A stretch of DNA of 64,000 nucleotides from Rhodospirillaceae bacterium (GCA_002720855.1 PBIN01000015.1:62001-126000); one strand, 5' to 3'; counted from the first letter of the stretch, positions 1-9,187 are shown. Notes: generated by a model not told the origin, from the letters alone. Program-made: numbers and translations.

Positions 1-1
1 T

Positions 2-691
2 CTGGTTCGCGTTCTCGCAAGACCTGACCGCAAAGGGCCAGCCAAGCTACACCGTATTTCGACAGCACAAAATTCGCAGAAAAAATCTGCAGAGCGGGCA
101 ATCGGCATCATTCTGAAATCAGAGCTTCGGCTCTACGACAAAGTCTATACACGCCACGCCCGGCTTAATTTGGAAACCGTGATCCGGAAACCGCGACGAA
201 ACGCGATTATCAGTCGATTGCGAATTCAACCAATGTCCTGGCGTATCCCTGAAGACTGTAATCTCGCCTGCGCCTCTGACACAGCGCGGACCCGCATTGA
301 AAACAGTGCAAAACGTCTCGCGCGCGCAATCTCGAAAAAACTTGATCGGCTTGCATTGCGGTTAAATCGGAAAGCGGCTGCCAAGAAAAGCGCGAACCCA
401 TTCAAGTCTGGAAATCGGCAAAAGATGCTTCTCAGTATCGTCGGTATCAATAGCGCTCTGGTTCGCGACATCGAAGATTATTTGATCGTCATCCCCGGAA
501 ACCGGTCTGTGCTCCGAGACGGAAACACCTTCGCAATTACGCGGAGCACCAAGGCGCCACCAATCCAGCCATTGCTTCGGAAAATGCTCAATCAGCTCGG
601 CATTTCTGCCGACATTCGGCGGCGGAAATCTCAGATCATCCTAAAAGCCCAAAGCTCGGGCACACCTGAAACCTCATCGATCAATTGGTGA
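2..691 (+). CDS. hypothetical protein, 5' end outside window
   Basis: The reading frame is open from base 2 to the TGA at 689-691, so the gene begins upstream of the window; a TTG at 170 is only an internal codon. The visible 229 residues are very basic, with an Arg/Lys-rich, probably helical stretch in the middle (about bases 290-400) and a C-terminal part with alternating hydrophobic residues (VGINSALVRDIEDYLIVIPG) that looks like a folded domain. I recognise no family. It precedes the envelope gene run by 35 bases in the same direction and may be its first visible member. That it is coding is inferred from frame openness and context. Confidence 0.5.
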   Translation: MVRVLARPDRKGPAKLHRISTAQNSQKKSAERAIGIILKSELRLYDKVYTRHARLNLETVIRKPRRNAIISRLRIQPMSWRIPEDCNLACASDTARTRIENSAKRLARAISKKLDRLALRLNRKAAAKKSANPFKSGNRQKMLLSIVGINSALVRDIEDYLIVIPGNRSVLRDGNTFAITRSTKAPPIQPLLRKMLNQLGISADIRRRKSQIILKAQSSGTPETSSINW

Positions 692-725
692 GAAATTGCA
701 GAACCCTGAAACGGGGGAGGAAACC

Positions 726-1595
726 ATGAAAAAGACGAAATTCTTGAAAGCTATACCATTCGTAACTTCGCTGCTTTGCGCCTTTGCCTTGTTGCTGACC
801 GCAGGCATCCGGACGGCCGACGCGCAGACGAGCGACCACAGACAACAGGAACCCTTCGAGGTTTTTGCGGAGGAAATTCTGAACGGCATAAAGGCCACTG
901 ATGCCGCCGATATCCCAGCTGTTGGGGGCTATGGGAAACCCCGTATTGCCGTGGTGCCGTTTCGATATGGGAAATCAACCTCCAAGAATAAAGGTCGAAT
1001 CAGCCCCGAAATGGCGCGTGAATTCAATGACCGATTACTCGCAGCCCTCACAAAACAGGGTGCTGGCACTTTTCGGTTTGTTGCCCGCGAAACGCTCAAA
1101 TCGGTGATCCGGGAAATTGACGCGATTGGAGAGCTGGAGCCGGATCGCGACGCCCGCGTTGCGGACCTACTTCGCAATGCCAAGGTTGATATTCTTGTCG
1201 TCGGAACGCTGCGCAAAGACGGCCAGAACGCCAGTCTTTCGTATAAAGCTCTAAGCACTGAGAGTGGTCTTGTCTTCGCCGCAACAACGCCTACGCGCAT
1301 TCAATTGGCAAGCCAGCCGCCTGCTACAATACGCTATCAACAGCCGAAAATTACGCCTGTTATTCTACGAGATCGCCCGCCTTTTACGATGAACCGGCAG
1401 GGACGACGCTCTGTATTTCATGTTCAGCGTATGTTGCACCGCCTTGGTTATAAGCCCGGTCGAATCGACGGCGTTATGAAGGCCCATACGCGCCGCGCGA
1501 TTCGCGCCTATCAACGCCATCACAGCCTCCCTGTAACCGGCCGATTAACTAGACCACTTGTCCGGCACATGCGGCGAGAACTTCGTCATGGGTAA
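726..1595 (+). CDS. secreted FlgO/CsgG-like protein with C-terminal peptidoglycan-binding domain
   Basis: The protein has 289 residues. The ATG at 726 is preceded by a strong ribosome site (GGGGGAGGAAACC). An N-terminal signal peptide probably ends at TADA-Q. Residues about 70-200 resemble the FlgO/CsgG nucleotide-binding-like fold: a beta strand KPRIAVVPF, then VARETLKSVIREID, then VDILVVGTLRKDG. Residues about 230-285 form a PG_binding_1 domain (VQRMLHRLGYKPGRIDG, then TRRAIRAYQRHHSLPVTG). It should sit in the periplasm or at the inner face of the outer membrane and hold peptidoglycan. It opens a run of envelope genes. Domain calls are by eye. Confidence 0.8.
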   Translation: MKKTKFLKAIPFVTSLLCAFALLLTAGIRTADAQTSDHRQQEPFEVFAEEILNGIKATDAADIPAVGGYGKPRIAVVPFRYGKSTSKNKGRISPEMAREFNDRLLAALTKQGAGTFRFVARETLKSVIREIDAIGELEPDRDARVADLLRNAKVDILVVGTLRKDGQNASLSYKALSTESGLVFAATTPTRIQLASQPPATIRYQQPKITPVILRDRPPFTMNRQGRRSVFHVQRMLHRLGYKPGRIDGVMKAHTRRAIRAYQRHHSLPVTGRLTRPLVRHMRRELRHG

Positions 1596-1645
1596 AAACC
1601 GGCCTGACCCTCTCATATTCATTATGCGAACGCGCGGAGGACACG

Positions 1646-2083
1646 ATGAGTAGCAGCAGCCAGGAAAATGCGATGACGGAAATCGCGCTTGCTATGGCCA
1701 TGGGATTTTTCAGCGTCATGGTTCTGACGGCGATTTCCATGGGCGCCCCCGTCGCGAAATCGTCATCTAAGCAATCAAATGCCATTCCGATTGCGATCCT
1801 GGCGCAAAACAGCACGTCCGCCAGCAAAGGAACGGCAACCAAAATCACCAAAAAGGATTTGCTCGTCGTTTATGACGGAAAGACTTATCGCGACCGGCAA
1901 TTGGCAACCCTCGATCCAAGACAAATTCGATCAGCTGGACGCGTGATCCTCGCCGTAACTCCGGACCTCTCAATGTCGGCCGCGATGAATGCGCAGAAAA
2001 ACCTCGCCGCCAAGAACATTGTTATCACCACGCTTGATGCCAGATGGGATCAGGCTTTGCGGAGCAAAAACAATGCCCAGTGA
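1646..2083 (+). CDS. small inner-membrane protein, possible ExbD/TolR-like
   Basis: The protein has 145 residues. The ATG at 1646 follows GGAGGACACG; a second ATG at 1673 would shorten it by nine residues. One membrane helix lies near residues 12-28 and the rest would be periplasmic. The periplasmic part, with LLVVYDGKTYRDRQLATLD, then VILAVTPDLSMSAAM, then AAKNIVITTLDARW, has the beta-alpha-beta rhythm of the ExbD/TolR family, which pairs with ExbB/TolQ channels; an ExbB/MotA-like gene lies at 8107. The usual ExbD membrane Asp is not evident. It overlaps the next gene by 11 bases. The ExbD reading is an inference. Confidence 0.6.
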   Translation: MSSSSQENAMTEIALAMAMGFFSVMVLTAISMGAPVAKSSSKQSNAIPIAILAQNSTSASKGTATKITKKDLLVVYDGKTYRDRQLATLDPRQIRSAGRVILAVTPDLSMSAAMNAQKNLAAKNIVITTLDARWDQALRSKNNAQ

Positions 2084-2609
2084 CGACACCTCTAAGACTG
2101 CCCGTCGAACCTTTTTGGTTCTGCTTGCCGCGGTGTTCGCCACCGGTTGCAGCACAAACGCGGTAACAGCACATCTCGCACCGAAAAGCCGCGCTGATGT
2201 GAAAAAGCTTGTTGCCCAAGAAGCCGTGCGAATGAATATGCCGGTGTCACTGGCGCTCGCCGTCGCTCATGCAGAATCAAATTTCGATCCCCGCGCCCAA
2301 AGCCATAAAGGTGCACGTGGTGTCATGCAGATCATGCCGGCAACCGCGCGCGGCGAATACGGAATTCAACCCAATGAGTTATGGAATCCTAGAATAAATG
2401 TCCGGTTGGGTCTCCATTTTCTACGCCGCCTAATCGACCGGTATGACGGCCGGGTTGACCTGGCATTGTCCTACTACAATGGCGGTTCTGCTGTAGATCG
2501 TTACGGACGTAACCGCCCAAGGGTAATCCCATACACAAGACGCTACGTCGCAAAAGTGCAGAGATTAAGACGCTATTACCGTCGTCAACTCTTGAGCGGG
2601 AGTGTTTGA
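2073..2609 (+). CDS. lytic transglycosylase lipoprotein (SLT domain)
   Basis: The protein has 178 residues. The ATG at 2073 lies inside the end of the previous gene, so translation is probably coupled. A lipoprotein signal ends at FATGC with Cys26 as the lipidation site. An SLT/lysozyme-like domain fills residues 45-170: catalytic Glu68 in AHAESNFDP, then GARGVMQIMPATA, then LALSYYNGG. It would cut peptidoglycan glycan strands with 1,6-anhydro product formation, anchored to a membrane through its lipid. In this cluster it probably opens the wall for a trans-envelope assembly, as dedicated transglycosylases do for secretion and flagellar systems. Confidence 0.9.
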   Translation: MPSDDTSKTARRTFLVLLAAVFATGCSTNAVTAHLAPKSRADVKKLVAQEAVRMNMPVSLALAVAHAESNFDPRAQSHKGARGVMQIMPATARGEYGIQPNELWNPRINVRLGLHFLRRLIDRYDGRVDLALSYYNGGSAVDRYGRNRPRVIPYTRRYVAKVQRLRRYYRRQLLSGSV

Positions 2610-2610
2610 G

Positions 2611-4281
2611 ATGGACGGCATCTATTCAATTGATGGTCTCGCAGGGGGAACGGTCAGCAATGAGTTGCAGGCAACGCTATCGGCCATCGCTGAAACGACG
2701 GATGGCGAAAAACCAAAATTCTCATCGGCCGTTACCCGTCGGCTAACGCGCTGGATTGTCTGTCGAAGTTACTCGGGACCAATTCACGAGCTTTGCCACC
2801 TGATCGTAGTGGCGAGTCGGGTCACCGATGCGCGGGGTTTTGAAACCTTCTTCTGGTGCAATGGCGGTACCTCGGCATCCGCATTCAGGCAACGTATCGA
2901 TGAGGGTCTCTCGCAGGGCCATGCATCGACAAAGATTTTACAAAGCCAGGCAGCATCAACAGTCCTTTATCCCGATGGCGAATTCTCCATCGCGCATACA
3001 CGAATGTCCTTCTTGTCGGCGCTTCTTGAATTTATGGTCTCAACACTGGGTTACAGTTCGGTATTCGAAACAATTGAGGACATCCTGAGCGATGATGCAT
3101 CTCTGGGTACCGTCTCTGATACCGCCAACCTCTTGTCGCGACGTCTTTATGCTTATCTCGGTACACACCTCCCCGCCGCGACAGCGCAACGGAAATTCCG
3201 CGCCGCGACTGAATTTCTAGCGGCGCGTCACGACAATTCTGTTCTCTACGAGAATATTGATGACGAAGCAGTTCTCGACTTCTGGGTTACTAAATCTGCG
3301 GATGACGAAAGCGAAGGGGATTTCAAAACATATAAAAATGTCGTCCGGCTTTTCATCCAGGTCCGGCAAGCCCTTTTGCAGGCCCGTCACCAAAGCGCAT
3401 TGCAACAAAGCTTGAGCATTGGGTATGACAGAGAAAATGGTGAAATCGACCCAAGCGCTATCGACGTTGCCTTGGAGGAGATTCACGAAAGGCGTGCACC
3501 TCTGGATCAATTGAACGAGGCACCGGCAAGCGAAATCAAATTCCTCAACAAGTCAGAAAAAGGCGCTCTCGAACTTTTGCTCGAAAGCGGGGAGTCCGCA
3601 CAGGCCCTTCCCCTCTCTATTCTTCGCGCCACTTTATTTGGTGCCATCCAAGCGCAGCTAACGCAGGCGCTGCGTCGAGGTACAGATATAGCAACCATAA
3701 TTGAGACCAGTGAAGCTCCTTTGAATAACCGGGGATACGACGACTGTCTGGAAGATCTTGAGCGTTTAGACACTCATATTGAACGCGTTCTCCTCGCCAG
3801 TTTTTATCATATTGCGATGGCCGGCGATGACACCGCTATTTCAATTCTTATGGAAATGCGGCCAGAAATGGATCTGTCCCCCCTCGCCGCGCTGCTCCCA
3901 TCAGATAAGCCAACGCCCGACAATGTCATCTATCTCTATGATCAAAAACCGGCCAGTGACACAACGCTAACCATTGGCGAAATTTGCGGCGACAGCGCCG
4001 CCTGCCCGGAACTCTCCGCCTTTGTTTCGGAAAGCCGCAAAGCCGCGAAGCGGATTTCCCGACAAGGGTTCTCAACACCAGATGCAACCGTAACCCCAAA
4101 CATGATCGTTGGCTTTGTAAACGGAGCGGAAGCGCTGCTGGACATACGAAAATCCCTTACCAGCTTTATCACCAAAATTTCGCGTATCGCAGATGCTCTC
4201 GGTCAATGGGAAGAACGCGACAGTCAGGATTGTGAAATCTTTTTCGATCAATACCGCAGAATTTATGGAGTTAGTTCATGA
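2611..4281 (+). CDS. hypothetical cytoplasmic protein, 556 aa
   Basis: I chose ATG 2611 because GGGAG lies eight bases upstream; GTG 2602 in the same frame is an alternative. The gene begins one base after the transglycosylase stop. There is no signal peptide or membrane helix. The sequence is mostly helical with many acidic residues, a DUF-like N-terminal block with conserved-looking Trp/Cys (TRWIVCRSYSGPIHELCHL) and a central charged part. I recognise no family. The stop overlaps the next start by four bases (ATGA), so it is coupled to two further unknown genes; the three probably form a cytoplasmic complex of the envelope system. Confidence 0.75.
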   Translation: MDGIYSIDGLAGGTVSNELQATLSAIAETTDGEKPKFSSAVTRRLTRWIVCRSYSGPIHELCHLIVVASRVTDARGFETFFWCNGGTSASAFRQRIDEGLSQGHASTKILQSQAASTVLYPDGEFSIAHTRMSFLSALLEFMVSTLGYSSVFETIEDILSDDASLGTVSDTANLLSRRLYAYLGTHLPAATAQRKFRAATEFLAARHDNSVLYENIDDEAVLDFWVTKSADDESEGDFKTYKNVVRLFIQVRQALLQARHQSALQQSLSIGYDRENGEIDPSAIDVALEEIHERRAPLDQLNEAPASEIKFLNKSEKGALELLLESGESAQALPLSILRATLFGAIQAQLTQALRRGTDIATIIETSEAPLNNRGYDDCLEDLERLDTHIERVLLASFYHIAMAGDDTAISILMEMRPEMDLSPLAALLPSDKPTPDNVIYLYDQKPASDTTLTIGEICGDSAACPELSAFVSESRKAAKRISRQGFSTPDATVTPNMIVGFVNGAEALLDIRKSLTSFITKISRIADALGQWEERDSQDCEIFFDQYRRIYGVSS

Positions 4282-4826
4282 CGGAACAAAAGAATTATTG
4301 GGATGAAGCAGAATCATCTGCCGAAGCAATCTTTATCGCCTGTGATGCCCTTGCCTCGCTCCACGCACCATTACCCGAATCCGAGGTGAAGCCCCACTTC
4401 TGTTTTAACGATCTCTACGCCTATGCAACTGACCCGGACCTTCCGCCAAAGCAGGGCCTCGTACAAACGATCTCTACCAACCCCAAACTTAGAAATGACA
4501 TGAGACTACTTTTAGAAAGGGTCGCTCCGATGCGGCCAATATCCCGTGCGGCAGCCTCCAGCGGTTCAACCACGACCCGATTTGGAACCGGATTTCAAAT
4601 GACGCTTCGGGAAAGCCATGCAGACCGCGACCAGCTTTACGTCATCATCACGCTCCATGATCAGGCATGTGTGCCAAACACGCTATTCGTCATCAATGAC
4701 ACCGAAGGCTGCAATCGGGTCCCGCTGCCGGAGCCCTCCGATGGCACGGTGCAGTTGCTCCTAGGTGCAACATCAACACTGGCGGTCGCGCTTCGCGACC
4801 CCAAAACCGACGTGTTTATGAGATGA
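4278..4826 (+). CDS. hypothetical protein, 182 aa
   Basis: The start ATG overlaps the preceding stop (ATGA at 4278-4281) and the end overlaps the next start in the same way, so three genes are translationally coupled. It has no signal peptide or clear membrane helix. The C-terminal half has alternating hydrophobic strands (DQLYVIITLHDQACVPNTLF, then GTVQLLLGATSTLAVALRD) that suggest a small beta domain. No family is recognised. Its partners are likely the 556-residue protein before it and the Lon-like membrane protein after it. Confidence 0.7.
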   Translation: MTEQKNYWDEAESSAEAIFIACDALASLHAPLPESEVKPHFCFNDLYAYATDPDLPPKQGLVQTISTNPKLRNDMRLLLERVAPMRPISRAAASSGSTTTRFGTGFQMTLRESHADRDQLYVIITLHDQACVPNTLFVINDTEGCNRVPLPEPSDGTVQLLLGATSTLAVALRDPKTDVFMR

Positions 4827-6088
4827 GCAAAACAGCCGTCTTTATCGCGACCACAGAAGGTCCAACCCGTTTGCAACGTATTACCGCGGAAGCACCGGAC
4901 GTACGTTCCGTGATTTGCCTGGGTGGCAGGGCGATGGTTATGCCGATAAGCCCTGATTATGATACATTTGTCAGACGCCCAACCGGCATTATCGAGGCAT
5001 GCTATGGTCACAGTGCGTATCGCATGGATATATCCGATCCTATCGGCTCGGGTCTTAGCTGGCAGCTTGGTGCTTTCTTAGGCCATGCCCTTGCAAACGA
5101 ACGACGGCTTGCCGCCAACAACGATGGCTACAACCGCATTGTTTGGGCATCGGGCGAGGTCAATTGCGATCTCACCTTGCACAGCGTCAACGATATTCGA
5201 CAAAAACTCCAACGTTCACGCGATTTGTTTGATGATTTAATCGCAGACGGCACCGAAATTGTAATCGCTGTTCCTGGGGCAAACCGTGCGGATGCCGAGG
5301 CAGTAATTAGTGAACTTACTCTCTCTTCACCAGGCAAACTGAAATTCATTGCCGCCGAAAGCGCCCTGGAAGCGCTCGCCGCGTTGCGCCTAAAGAAACC
5401 GCGCAAACGCGCCAATCTTCCTATCAAGCTGCCGAATAAAAAGACCACGCGCCGCATTAAAAAACTATCCGCGGTTGCGAGCGTTACTGTCCTCGCGACC
5501 GCAGCCCTGTTGGGCGCAAGCTCAACGATAAAGGATTCTGTTGTCGCCGCAGCGAAAACAACCGGCCTACTAAAGATGCCGATCTCTGCTGTCGTTCTGG
5601 AGACGCTTGCGCCAGCCGGTGGAAACTGCGCCGAAGTCCATTTCGATATCGTTGCGCCACAAATTTCAGAAAAAAATATATCTGGTCCGCGCCCTGCCAA
5701 AACCATCAACTTGCATAGGCTTTGCGACATTCGGTACCGGATAACGAATGGCGCAAACGGAGGCCAAAAGTTCTGGATTCTGGCGACGCGAGATAATTTG
5801 TCAGGGACAGCGTTTCGCACGCGTGCCGTTGCTGCGGGCCAGGGCGTTGCTGCGAAACAGACCTACACGATTGATGCTCGCCCGCCACGGCGGCTCACCT
5901 CTGCATTGCAACAAAGCCATCTGGTGTTTGCGATCGCGTCAGAAGACGCCGCTCTTGCAAAACACACGGCGGCGCTGTTCGCAAAAGCGAGATCGATACA
6001 GAAAAAATCGCAGCTCAACCAGCTCGTACGGCGGGCGAAAGCTGAGGGAGTCAAAGTGTTGAAAATTGCGCGTCACTTTTATCCGTAA
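4823..6088 (+). CDS. membrane protein with N-terminal Lon-protease-like region
   Basis: The protein has 421 residues. Residues about 55-165 resemble the proteolytic fold of Lon/S16: GSGLSWQLGAFLGHAL near 76-90 sits where Lon has its Gly-Pro-Ser-Ala-Gly serine motif, and RIVWASGEVNCDLTLHSV followed by NDIRQKL sits where Lon has its TGE strand and catalytic lysine region. Ser79 and Lys128 could be a dyad, or the fold may be inactive. A basic stretch (190-213) leads into one membrane helix near 215-232, so the Lon-like part would be cytoplasmic and the C-terminal 190 residues periplasmic. No AAA domain is present. The Lon resemblance is a weak by-eye match. Confidence 0.7.
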   Translation: MSKTAVFIATTEGPTRLQRITAEAPDVRSVICLGGRAMVMPISPDYDTFVRRPTGIIEACYGHSAYRMDISDPIGSGLSWQLGAFLGHALANERRLAANNDGYNRIVWASGEVNCDLTLHSVNDIRQKLQRSRDLFDDLIADGTEIVIAVPGANRADAEAVISELTLSSPGKLKFIAAESALEALAALRLKKPRKRANLPIKLPNKKTTRRIKKLSAVASVTVLATAALLGASSTIKDSVVAAAKTTGLLKMPISAVVLETLAPAGGNCAEVHFDIVAPQISEKNISGPRPAKTINLHRLCDIRYRITNGANGGQKFWILATRDNLSGTAFRTRAVAAGQGVAAKQTYTIDARPPRRLTSALQQSHLVFAIASEDAALAKHTAALFAKARSIQKKSQLNQLVRRAKAEGVKVLKIARHFYP

Positions 6089-6165
6089 AAATTCACCAGC
6101 AACGACAGAAAATCATTCTGACCCATTCATAAAGAGAATTGAGATTAAGCCGAGAGGAATTACAA

Positions 6166-6744
6166 ATGTCTGCAAACCGATCAACATCACCCAAAATTGG
6201 CAATATTGCCCGCGTCACCTGCGTAGCCCTTGCAGCTATTGCGACTACAGCCTGTATGAGCACGGTACCAAACGATCCTCTCGAAGGAATTGGATATCGG
6301 GAAGCACGCTTCAACGAAATTGCTCAAATGCGTGAATACCGCAAATGCCGGGACGAAGGACTCGCGTTGGATCGCAAGGCCCGGGCGACGGGATCGCCAG
6401 GAACTTATCTTGCCAGTGCAAAAGTGCTGGAAAGATGTGAAACGGAAGTAGGCCCCGGTAGTAGCGGTATCGCCAGAGAAGAGCGTATGCGCGCCTACGC
6501 AATTTCAATTCAGAACTTTTTTAAGGGCGGCGATGTCGAACATTCGCGTGCCAATTTCGACAAATTTCAAAAGCGGTTCCCGAAGCATGACTTTTACTAC
6601 GCGGATGGTTCTTCTTTCGTCGTGACGATGGAAGCCCTTCTGGGACGCAATGAAAAACAGTCTTTCGGCGAATTCTCCGCCTTAAATGTCAGCGACAATC
6701 TCAAGAGTGAAATGCGTCGCATCATGTACTGGAAAAACAAATAG
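6166..6744 (+). CDS. probable lipoprotein, 192 aa
   Basis: The ATG at 6166 has GAGAGGAA seven bases upstream, better than any earlier start. A hydrophobic segment ends at ATTAC with Cys30 as possible lipidation site; the lipobox is weak because Thr stands at -3. The mature part is hydrophilic with scattered cysteines (CRDEG, ERCETE) and helical segments that may be TPR-like. No family is recognised. It lies 78 bases after the Lon-like gene, so it may begin a second translational block of the same operon. Confidence 0.65.
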   Translation: MSANRSTSPKIGNIARVTCVALAAIATTACMSTVPNDPLEGIGYREARFNEIAQMREYRKCRDEGLALDRKARATGSPGTYLASAKVLERCETEVGPGSSGIAREERMRAYAISIQNFFKGGDVEHSRANFDKFQKRFPKHDFYYADGSSFVVTMEALLGRNEKQSFGEFSALNVSDNLKSEMRRIMYWKNK

Positions 6745-6793
6745 CTGAGAAAAATTATTCGGCCACACCATCCAGACCAGCAGGAATATTCAA

Positions 6794-7693
6794 ATGACCA
6801 AAAGTTCAAAATCCATTCGAACTGCGACCAAACTGATAATGGCGACCACGATTTGTTCAACGCTGTTAGCCGCTCCTGCTATTGCGGCAACGACGCCGGA
6901 CAAAGGTGCTAGCTGGTCGCCGAAATCAAGCGAACGGCTGGTGAAGCTGCCTTCTACCTATCTCAAAAAGGCGATCGACCAGGATTTCTCCAAGTCCTCC
7001 CTCGCAGCCGCTTTGACGGAGACGAGTGAAGAGATCCGCCTCAAAGTCAAAACTCTTGAGGATATGCGGGGCGCAATTGAACGCGCTGATGGAGAGTTGC
7101 GTACGGAACTCCGGCATCAGTATTTGGCTGAGAAGCGCGCGTATCTCACGTTGGTTGCATCTCATCAAAAGATGCGTGAACGACGCGCAAAAACCAAAAT
7201 TCGCGTGTACCAGCGCCTGTTGAGAAAGATGCGCCGCAACAAAGGTGCGCATACTCCTCAGCGTGTCGCCCTGATCGAGAAACAAAGTCAGGCGCGCAGC
7301 AGGTTTGAAGCCTCCGCAGCCAAGGTTGATGCGAAATTGTTCAAATCTGCTCTTCTAAGTGAGAGCAAGTATGCACGCGAATATGCACGCAATGTCAGCG
7401 CCATTGAAAAGCTGGTTGAGGCTATCAACAGCCATCCGATGAATGAGCAGGCCGCTGTAAACGGCATCGCCGTCAGCAAGGAAGACTTTGTCCGGCAGCT
7501 GGTCGGCGAAAGCGAAGCCGACTTAGCGGTTCTCGATCAAGAACGCACAGTTCTGGGCTATATGGCCAAGCTCGTCGCGCTTGATGCAATGGCCCTTACA
7601 GAGACCCTACAGGCAGACAATGCCGAATATACCGAGGGCGAACCGGACAAAAAGCACGTCTCGGAAGCCGTGGGATTTTTTCTAGATCGATAG
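6794..7693 (+). CDS. secreted coiled-coil protein, 299 aa
   Basis: A signal peptide runs from residue 1 to about 31 (LLAAPAIA-A). The rest is almost wholly helical and charged: residues 70-240 have heptad-like spacing with many Arg/Lys/Glu, as in periplasmic coiled-coil adaptors. No family is recognised. The ATG at 6794 lies 50 bases after the previous stop. Placed between lipoproteins and an ExbB/MotA-like gene, it could be a periplasmic structural part of the machine, comparable in role, not in sequence, to the coiled-coil partners of TonB or Tol systems. Confidence 0.65.
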   Translation: MTKSSKSIRTATKLIMATTICSTLLAAPAIAATTPDKGASWSPKSSERLVKLPSTYLKKAIDQDFSKSSLAAALTETSEEIRLKVKTLEDMRGAIERADGELRTELRHQYLAEKRAYLTLVASHQKMRERRAKTKIRVYQRLLRKMRRNKGAHTPQRVALIEKQSQARSRFEASAAKVDAKLFKSALLSESKYAREYARNVSAIEKLVEAINSHPMNEQAAVNGIAVSKEDFVRQLVGESEADLAVLDQERTVLGYMAKLVALDAMALTETLQADNAEYTEGEPDKKHVSEAVGFFLDR

Positions 7694-7706
7694 CGGAGAG
7701 TATAAA

Positions 7707-8105
7707 ATGAAGACCACCCCCCTTATGAAGACCCTTATCACTACCGCGGTTGCAGGCGCGATGTCGCTGCTGGCGACCGCACAGGCAGGTACGCTCGAAA
7801 ATATGGAGCGCGAACGGGCGATACTTTTGGATGCCCTTCTTTCCTCTGAGTTAGAACCGGCGAAACGCCAGCAAAAGATCGAAGTATCCCGAAATCGTCT
7901 AATCGACCTTGAGAGAATGGTGCTGCGCGACAAGTCGCTCGCAGGCAAGAATACACCTGCTGTTCGTGCTGCATTTGAAAATTACGACCTAACTTTCCTG
8001 GTCCACGCTTCTGTCGAACATAATCGCAGCCTGATGGAACATTGGCTGCTTCAGGTTGGCTTTTCGAGTGAGAGCTTGATGAACGCCAAACTCGGAAGAC
8101 GTTAA
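7707..8105 (+). CDS. small secreted helical protein, 132 aa
   Basis: The signal peptide is clear (MKTTPLMKTLITTAVAGAMS then LLATAQA-G). The mature part is about 105 residues, helical and charged (ENMERERAILLDALLSSELE, then RNRLIDLERMVLRDKS), like a short relative of the coiled-coil protein just upstream. GGAGAG precedes the ATG at 7707. No family is recognised. The next gene starts two bases after its stop. Confidence 0.65.
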   Translation: MKTTPLMKTLITTAVAGAMSLLATAQAGTLENMERERAILLDALLSSELEPAKRQQKIEVSRNRLIDLERMVLRDKSLAGKNTPAVRAAFENYDLTFLVHASVEHNRSLMEHWLLQVGFSSESLMNAKLGRR

Positions 8106-8106
8106 A

Positions 8107-8637
8107 ATGCGTGTTCTCAGATTGCGTCCAATGAGTTCCCTCTTTGACACGACATCGCGCGCCTTAAGTTATTTTCTGGGTGCCGGTGCCGTGACACTTG
8201 CAGCAGCGGTCATCCTTACCGCGCAACCCGTGGCTCAGATCGCTGAATGGGCGCAAAACGTGTTGGGTTGGGCATTTGTTGTTTTGTTGAGCAGCCTGAT
8301 TTTGATCACTTTGTTTAGTTGGGTCCGGATGCTTTCGGACGACGCCAGCGACGACACAGTTTGGTTTGAAACCGGTGTCCAAGCAGCCAACGGCGTCACG
8401 ACGCTCGCACTGACCTTTACCCTTCTCGGAATCAGTTTGGGAATTGGAACCCTCTCCGGCCAGGAATTAACGCCGGAAACCATACAGCCGGTCATCCGAA
8501 AAATGACAGCCAACTTTAGCCTCGGCTTTATGACAACCGTCATAGGGCTTCCGGTTTCAGCGTTACTCCGTGGCCTCATCGTGATTACCCATGCCCGTAA
8601 CACTGCCGCCGCCTCGGCACATCAAAAAGGAGCCTGA
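8107..8637 (+). CDS. ExbB/TolQ/MotA-like inner-membrane channel protein
   Basis: The protein has 176 residues and four predicted membrane helices near 20-43, 47-70, 88-110 and 128-155. The last two carry the pattern of the MotA/TolQ/ExbB family: GVTTLALTFTLLGISLGIG and then FSLGFMTTVIGLPVSALLRG. Such proteins form a pentameric proton channel around an ExbD/TolR-type dimer and drive work across the envelope. It lacks the long cytoplasmic loop of MotA. ATG 8107 starts two bases after the previous stop; ATG 8131 is an alternative. The family call rests on helix layout and motif resemblance. Confidence 0.7.
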   Translation: MRVLRLRPMSSLFDTTSRALSYFLGAGAVTLAAAVILTAQPVAQIAEWAQNVLGWAFVVLLSSLILITLFSWVRMLSDDASDDTVWFETGVQAANGVTTLALTFTLLGISLGIGTLSGQELTPETIQPVIRKMTANFSLGFMTTVIGLPVSALLRGLIVITHARNTAAASAHQKGA

Positions 8638-8638
8638 T

Positions 8639-9178
8639 ATGAAATTTTTAGCATTCAATCTAGCCGTCGGCGCGGCACTCTTCTTTTTATTCACAGCCGA
8701 TAAAAGTGATATTCAAAGTGCCGTAAACCAAGCGCATGGCCTTGCAGAACAGGTCAAAGAGATTGCCAGGAAATCTATTGACCAAGAGACAAAGAAGGAA
8801 ATGGTTTCGGAATCTTTGTCTCCTGTACCGGACCCTCCAGTGAGCGAAAAATTGGCAAAGACCGAGCCTCCGGCAGAAGCTGTTCCGATCGCGCCTGTTC
8901 TACCCGAGAAGCAAGTTGCCCCTCCCCCTCCCGCTCCATCGGCAGTTGCTCCCACTACTGCCCAGCCTTCCCCCAAAGTAGCGGGAGGGGTACCAACCGA
9001 CCTTGATCCGGCAGTTGCCAAACGGCGTGCGGAAGTTCTCGGCGATTCAGCACCCCCCGCTTCAGAGCCGGTTTTGAAGAAGGGCGAAAAACTTATGTCC
9101 AGTTCGGACCGCCGCAGAGAGTTGCTGTCTCTGGCAGAAGAGATGGAATTGCTCTATGCGAAATCGATCAGCCGTTAG
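8639..9178 (+). CDS. membrane-anchored proline-rich protein, TonB/TolA-like layout
   Basis: The protein has 179 residues. The ATG at 8639 touches the previous stop and follows AAAAAGGAG. One membrane helix occupies residues 3-19; an amphipathic charged helix follows, then a Pro/Ala/Glu-rich extended segment (residues about 60-120, including APPPPAPSAVAPTT), then a charged helical tail. This order of anchor, stiff linker and small terminal domain is that of TonB and TolA, which span the periplasm and are moved by ExbBD or TolQR. There is no sequence match to the TonB C-terminal domain that I can see. Confidence 0.65.
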   Translation: MKFLAFNLAVGAALFFLFTADKSDIQSAVNQAHGLAEQVKEIARKSIDQETKKEMVSESLSPVPDPPVSEKLAKTEPPAEAVPIAPVLPEKQVAPPPPAPSAVAPTTAQPSPKVAGGVPTDLDPAVAKRRAEVLGDSAPPASEPVLKKGEKLMSSSDRRRELLSLAEEMELLYAKSISR

Positions 9179-9187
9179 GAATGGGCG

